DNA of 64,000 nucleotides, taken from Candidatus Methylophosphatis roskildensis (GTDB lineage Bacteria > Pseudomonadota > Gammaproteobacteria > Burkholderiales > Rhodocyclaceae). Location: assembly GCA_016708905.1 (NCBI GenBank), contig JADJEV010000004.1, positions 992,001 through 1,056,000 on the forward strand. The letters run 5' to 3'. Shown one piece after another: positions 60,705 to 64,000 of the stretch; within the stretch, counting starts at the first letter, position 1, and every line of letters starts with the position of its first letter. Under the pieces are notes generated by a model. The model saw only the letters and a program-made list of their open reading frames with translations. It was not told the DNA's origin and made no database searches. The position numbers and the translations under genes were made by a program.

Positions 60705-61610
60705 TCACCTGTTGGTGCAAGCCGTAGCAAGTGGCTTTCGAGTGACTTGGAGCGTCACGTGGGTGACGTCGAACAAGTCGCGCAACTTGTCTGAGACCGT
60801 TTCGAGAAATTCGTCTCCCGAATGCCCATCCGGCATGACCAGGTGAGCGGTCAGGGCTATTTGCGACGCTCCCGTTGCCCAGATATGCAGGTCATGGGCC
60901 TTCTTGACACCAGGCAAGGATTCAAGGAAACGCTTCACAGCAACGGGATCGACGCTGTCCGGGACACCGTCAAACAGCAAATGCAGGGATTGTTTGAACA
61001 GGCCCCAGGTGCTGACCAGAATCACCGCGCCGATGGTCAGACTCACCACCGGGTCAAGCCAGGTCCACTGCATCCATAGCGTGAGTGCTCCAGCAACCAC
61101 GACCCCGGCGGACACAAGGGCGTCTGCGGCCATGTGCAGGAACGCGCCCCGGATGTTGAGGTCTTTTTCCAGCCCACGCATGAAGAGCAGGGCTGTCGCA
61201 GTGTTGATAACAATACCGATACCTGCGACGATCATGATCGTTTCACCTTGCGCGGCCACTTGCGCAACCGGCGAGGCCAGTCGTCCTATGGCTTCCCAAA
61301 CCAAGGCACCGATGGCGACGAGAAGTATCAGCGAATTGGCAAAGGCGGCGAGAACCGATCCGCGCTTCCATCCGTAGGTATGGCGAGGATTCGGCTTTAG
61401 CCGTCCTGCCAGCGCCCCGCCCCATGCCAGAACCAGCCCCGCCACATCGCTCAGGTTGTGACCCGCATCAGCCAGCAGTGCGAGTGAGTCGACTTTCAAT
61501 CCGTACAGAACCTCGACGACCACAAAAGCAACATTGAGCGCGATGCCCCACGCGAAAGCCCGATTGAAATTTGCCGGGGTATACGCATGGTCGTGGCCAT
61601 GATCAGACAT
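60705..61610 (-). CDS. Cation diffusion facilitator (CzcD/ZitB-like)
   Basis: 301 residues, His-rich start (MSDHGHDHAYTPANFNRAFA). Six hydrophobic segments with metal-site motifs LLADAGHNLSDVAGL in segment 2 and FLHMAADALVSAGVV in segment 5, then a cytoplasmic ferredoxin-like domain (KKAHDLHIWATGASQIALTA). CDF proteins export Zn2+, Co2+ or Cd2+ with proton antiport across the inner membrane. Its start overlaps the OsmC-like gene by 8 bp. The C terminus ends shortly after LQVTRKP. Confidence 0.93.
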   Translation of the reverse strand: MSDHGHDHAYTPANFNRAFAWGIALNVAFVVVEVLYGLKVDSLALLADAGHNLSDVAGLVLAWGGALAGRLKPNPRHTYGWKRGSVLAAFANSLILLVAIGALVWEAIGRLASPVAQVAAQGETIMIVAGIGIVINTATALLFMRGLEKDLNIRGAFLHMAADALVSAGVVVAGALTLWMQWTWLDPVVSLTIGAVILVSTWGLFKQSLHLLFDGVPDSVDPVAVKRFLESLPGVKKAHDLHIWATGASQIALTAHLVMPDGHSGDEFLETVSDKLRDLFDVTHVTLQVTRKPLATACTNR

Positions 61611-62031
61611 GCGCAGCTTTTCGAATCAGAACACCTTGCAGATCCGTCCCGAGGGCGACGGTATTGAAGACGGTTCCGTATTTCTTGACGTTCTCATGCA
61701 GCAGCTTCAGGCGCTGATCGGTCTCGTCTGTATCCACCACAATCGTGTAGCGTATGGATTCCATTTTGGGCGGAACATCCTGCCTGACGCCATCGATCGT
61801 CACCTCAACGCCGCGCAATTCAAACTTGAGGATGGGCGTGACCCGCTCGATGCCCTTGATCATGCAGGCCGAGAGGGCCGCCAACAGCAGCTCTGCTGGA
61901 TTGAATGCCTGGACGTTTCCCGACAAATCCGTGTCCAAAGCAATCACCGCCTGTTTGCAAGTGGACTGGCTGGCGTGGGCGCCCAGCCGGTCAGATTCGA
62001 CACGGAATCTCATTTTCTTATCGTCAAGCAT
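61603..62031 (-). CDS. OsmC/Ohr-family protein
   Basis: 142 residues, MLDDKKMRFRVESDRLGAHA (a start at MRFRV, 62013, is also possible). OsmC fold markers: NPAELLLAALSACMIKGIER with the usual second Cys, and RYTIVVDTDETDQRLKLLHE. OsmC-like proteins act on peroxides or organic hydroperoxides or on other thiol chemistry. The first Cys is in STCKQAVI, earlier than in Ohr. Overlaps the CDF start. Confidence 0.85.
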   Translation of the reverse strand: MLDDKKMRFRVESDRLGAHASQSTCKQAVIALDTDLSGNVQAFNPAELLLAALSACMIKGIERVTPILKFELRGVEVTIDGVRQDVPPKMESIRYTIVVDTDETDQRLKLLHENVKKYGTVFNTVALGTDLQGVLIRKAAHV

Positions 62032-62097
62032 CCCGCTGCTCTCGTTGAACTTGTAGAAAACTGGCCGTGAATCACCGGCAACGATAGCGCAGCAGGA

Positions 62098-62493
62098 TCA
62101 GCAGCAGGATGTCGTGGTGGTGCCCTCGGTTGGCGAGCAACATCCTGTGGAGCAGCTGTCGGCTGCACGCTGTCCTTTCACGGGAAAGCCTTTGGCACTC
62201 CATTTCACGACACCGCCGCCCATGTTGCTTACGTTGGTATAGCCGTGAAATTGCAGAAAATAGGTTGCCTTGAGGCTGCGCACACCGGTGTCGCACACGA
62301 ACACAACCGGCCGGTCGCGAGGCACCTCGCTACACCGCTGTTCCAGCTCCGACAGTGGAATGTTGACCACGTCTGGGACATCGAACGCAAAAGCAGTGAC
62401 TTCTGAGCGGTCGCGCACGTCCATCAAGATGGCACCCTCGCCCAGAAGGCGGCGGGTGGTGGTCGGACAGACTTCTTTGGCTTCTTCAAGCAT
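62098..62493 (-). CDS. Rhodanese-like sulfurtransferase with Cys-rich tail
   Basis: 131 residues from ATG 62493 (MLEEAKEVCPTTTRRLLGEG), preferred because AAGGAG is 6 nt upstream. Rhodanese domain: ILMDVRDRSEVTAF, IPLSELEQRC and the active-site loop VFVCDTGVRSLKAT. The last 20 residues hold six Cys (CSTGCC then SCC), likely metal or sulfur binding. It may supply or accept sulfane sulfur, working with the thioredoxin-fold protein encoded 23 bp upstream. Confidence 0.9.
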   Translation of the reverse strand: MLEEAKEVCPTTTRRLLGEGAILMDVRDRSEVTAFAFDVPDVVNIPLSELEQRCSEVPRDRPVVFVCDTGVRSLKATYFLQFHGYTNVSNMGGGVVKWSAKGFPVKGQRAADSCSTGCCSPTEGTTTTSCC

Positions 62494-62516
62494 GCTGACT
62501 CCTTGCGACATTCGAA

Positions 62517-62750
62517 TCAGGCGCCGAGCCAGCTTTCTACCTTGTCTCGGCTGGGCACGCCGCCGGCGTGAACCACTTTGCCGTCGATCACGACGCCGGG
62601 GGTGCTCATGACGCCATAGCCCATGATGTCGCGCAGTTCTTCGACCTTTTCCAGCTTGACCGTCACGCCCTTGGCCTTCGCCACTTGGTCGATCAGTGCG
62701 ATGGTGTTTTTGCAATTGGTGCAACCGGTGCCGAGTACCTTGATGTCCAT
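62517..62750 (-). CDS. Thioredoxin-fold redox-active disulfide protein
   Basis: 77 residues, MDIKVLGTGCTNCKNTIALI. GTGCTNC gives the CxxC active site; STPGVVIDGKVVHAGGVPSR is the cis-Pro region of the thioredoxin fold. This small family (thioredoxin_3 / 'redox-active disulfide protein 2') is typically encoded with YraQ-type permeases, as here. Confidence 0.92.
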   Translation of the reverse strand: MDIKVLGTGCTNCKNTIALIDQVAKAKGVTVKLEKVEELRDIMGYGVMSTPGVVIDGKVVHAGGVPSRDKVESWLGA

Positions 62751-62799
62751 GATGAATTCCTTGATTTGAGATGAATCGAGATGACTGGGCGTTGGGCGC

Positions 62800-63711
62800 T
62801 CACTCGCGCTCCATTTCGAGATAGGTGAGGCTGGCCAACTGGGGCAGCCACACGTCTGCATGTTGCAGGTGCTTGAACGGCGCACCGTCAAACCCTTTGA
62901 CCGCCGCGCTGAGGTCTGTGCCATGCTCGACGGCTTTGCCCATCTGCTGGCGTAGCGCCAACAAGAGATCACGGGTGTCTTTGCGCGCGGTGGCCAGATC
63001 GGTCACCGTGCCGTGGCCAGGGACAATGACCCTGGGCTGAATCTGATCAATCACAGCGAGAGTTTCCCGCCAGGCCTTGGTCCTGCTCACCGGATGCAAG
63101 CCGAGAATCCGGTCCACATAGACCACGCCGCCGGTAAATATGACGCCGCTCCGCGGCAGCCCGACCATGCTGTCGCCCGGTGTGTGACCGCCATGGCGGT
63201 GTTTCACCTCTATGGTGACGCCGCCGAATTCGAGCACATTGTCAGGACCTTGCAACCAGCGCGTGGCGTAGACCGGTTCGGTGCCATCCAGTTTCTCCTT
63301 CAAGACCGTCTTCAAGCCGCCCAGGTGCTCCTGTGCCCGCGTCTTCATATCAGCCTCGGCATCCGCATGCGCAATGATCTCGGCCCCATGAGCATTGAAG
63401 TAGCCGTTTCCCAGCCAGCGGTGGTCCTGTCCACCGGTATTGATAACCCATTTGATGGGTTGTGGCGTGACCTTCTTGGCCGCTTCGGCGATCTGGCGCA
63501 CGCTCTGGAAGGTGGCGCCCGGGTCAATCAACAACGCGCCGTCTTTGGTCACCACCAGACCGATATTGGCATTCAGTTCCTCGTTTTCATACGTGCGGCC
63601 ATCGGTATCACCAATTTGGGCGTACACACTTGGAGCGATGGGCTGGACGCTCACCTCCATCGCTCGCGCAGGGTTGCTGACCAGTGCGGCAGCGGTCCAA
63701 GCCAGCGCCAT
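62800..63711 (-). CDS. Exported MBL-fold hydrolase with altered HxHxDH motif
   Basis: 303 residues if started at ATG 63711. The N terminus MALAWTAAALVSNPARA is a signal peptide missing its basic start; an ATG at 63725 (after GGGAGACCGAAACA) would give MTKK in front if one A were added, so a single-base loss is likely. MBL motifs: VINTGGQDHRWLGN where HxHxDH is expected (both first histidines absent), GGHTPGDSMVG (His kept), and VPGHGTV (His kept). Probably periplasmic; SoxH or quinoprotein-relay type metallohydrolases are the nearest families. The zinc site may be incomplete. Confidence 0.82.
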   Translation of the reverse strand: MALAWTAAALVSNPARAMEVSVQPIAPSVYAQIGDTDGRTYENEELNANIGLVVTKDGALLIDPGATFQSVRQIAEAAKKVTPQPIKWVINTGGQDHRWLGNGYFNAHGAEIIAHADAEADMKTRAQEHLGGLKTVLKEKLDGTEPVYATRWLQGPDNVLEFGGVTIEVKHRHGGHTPGDSMVGLPRSGVIFTGGVVYVDRILGLHPVSRTKAWRETLAVIDQIQPRVIVPGHGTVTDLATARKDTRDLLLALRQQMGKAVEHGTDLSAAVKGFDGAPFKHLQHADVWLPQLASLTYLEMERE

Positions 63712-63760
63712 CAATTCTTTGTCATTGTTTCGGTCTCCCTTGTTTCGACGCGAACGAAGG

Positions 63761-64000
63761 TCACAGCACCGCGTTGAAAACGAAGCCCACCAACAAGATC
63801 CCTGTCGCCACCACCGCTGCGAAGGTCGCAATCAATCGGACCTTGAGCACCTTGCGCAAGATGATCATCTCGGGCAGCGAGAGCGCAATGACGCTCATCA
63901 TGAAGGCCAGCACAGTGCCCAGAGCAGCACCCTTGGCCAACAAGGCTTGCACGATGGGGATGATCCCCGCCGCGTTGGTGTACATCGGCACGCCGATCAC
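63761..64000 (-). CDS. YraQ-like (UPF0718) permease, 3' part; 5' end outside window
   Basis: The last ~79 residues of a membrane protein: GVPMYTNAAGIIPIVQALL, LGTVLAFMMSVIALSLPEMI, ILRKVLKVRLIATFAAVVAT and a final hydrophobic segment. This is the conserved C-terminal half of PF03773 permeases (YraQ, ArsP-related), which are commonly next to thioredoxin-fold partners. Substrate unknown; trivalent organoarsenicals or sulfur compounds are known or suggested for relatives. Confidence 0.88.
   Translation of the reverse strand: MIGVPMYTNAAGIIPIVQALLAKGAALGTVLAFMMSVIALSLPEMIILRKVLKVRLIATFAAVVATGILLVGFVFNAVL

Noticed and set aside
1..64000. tRNA or rRNA genes and a plasmid origin
   Set aside because: No cloverleaf, rRNA-like sequence, DnaA-box cluster, iteron array or Rep gene could be recognised by eye.

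Overview
The window is GC-rich DNA of betaproteobacterial character. This is inferred from base composition and from the families present (IS21, ISL3, RIT elements, PRTRC cassette); no rRNA or tRNA is visible to test it. Most of it, roughly 1 to 53 kb, looks like a large plasmid or integrative-conjugative element. It holds a helicase/nuclease block, restriction and toxin-antitoxin modules, many small unknown genes with elaborate 5' leaders, a PRTRC (ParB-related, ThiF-related cassette) operon, and several insertion elements. From about 53.6 kb the content becomes ordinary metabolic and stress genes.

Layout. 0-3.8 kb: RecD-like helicase (5' end outside the window) and a DinG-like helicase. 4.0-13.4 kb, minus strand: a type III restriction-modification operon (a 355-residue unknown protein, a small HicA-like protein, mod, res) whose mod gene is split by a 2.96 kb IS21 element with a 6-bp target duplication and also carries a frameshift. 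13.9-23.2 kb: a possible recombination-directionality-factor-like protein, sbcD and sbcC. sbcC is cut in two by a RIT element (three overlapping tyrosine recombinases), and that element contains a decayed antisense copy of another sbcC 3' end. 23.3-24.2 kb: an Xre/RES toxin-antitoxin pair. 25-33.2 kb, minus strand: a RadC-like JAB protein, several unknown proteins, a GHKL ATPase, and an Uma2-type protein with a small HTH partner. 33.4-41.6 kb, plus strand: an XPB-like SF2 helicase followed by the PRTRC cassette (ParB, E, C, F, B, A, ThiF). 41.7-43.1 kb: a second Xre/RES pair and a small RHH-like protein. 43.9-47.7 kb: an IS21-type unit (IstA, IstB) with an upstream ParB-like gene and a zinc-ribbon gene. 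47.9-53 kb: small unknown genes, a BLUF photoreceptor with an apparent N-terminal membrane anchor, and an XF1762-like (GNAT-type) protein. 53.7-57.1 kb: a DUF1348 gene (frameshifted), a PPOX/ferredoxin-reductase fusion, an AhpD-like protein and a divergent LysR regulator. 57.4-58 kb: an RHH/ParE toxin-antitoxin pair. 58.6-60.3 kb: an ISL3 transposase with a divergent companion gene. 60.7-64 kb, minus strand: CDF metal exporter, OsmC-like, rhodanese, thioredoxin-fold, MBL-fold and permease genes.

Most notable. (1) The PRTRC cassette encodes, side by side, an E1-like ThiF, an E2-like protein B, a JAB protease-like protein A and a 69-residue ubiquitin-like protein C ending in Gly, together with a ParB protein. 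It has the parts list of a ubiquitin-like conjugation system. (2) Four copies of a three-hairpin RNA-like element lie in the leaders of minus-strand genes; the central core is nearly invariant and both flanking hairpins change sequence while keeping their pairing. (3) Three leaders carry mutually exclusive pairings that could open or close the Shine-Dalgarno sequence. (4) The sbcC/RIT/sbcC-fossil arrangement records repeated RIT activity at sbcC-like genes.

Caution: several genes are broken by a single missing base in a short homopolymer (mod, PRTRC protein E, DUF1348, a gene near 43.7 kb, perhaps the MBL gene). Some may be assembly errors rather than biology.
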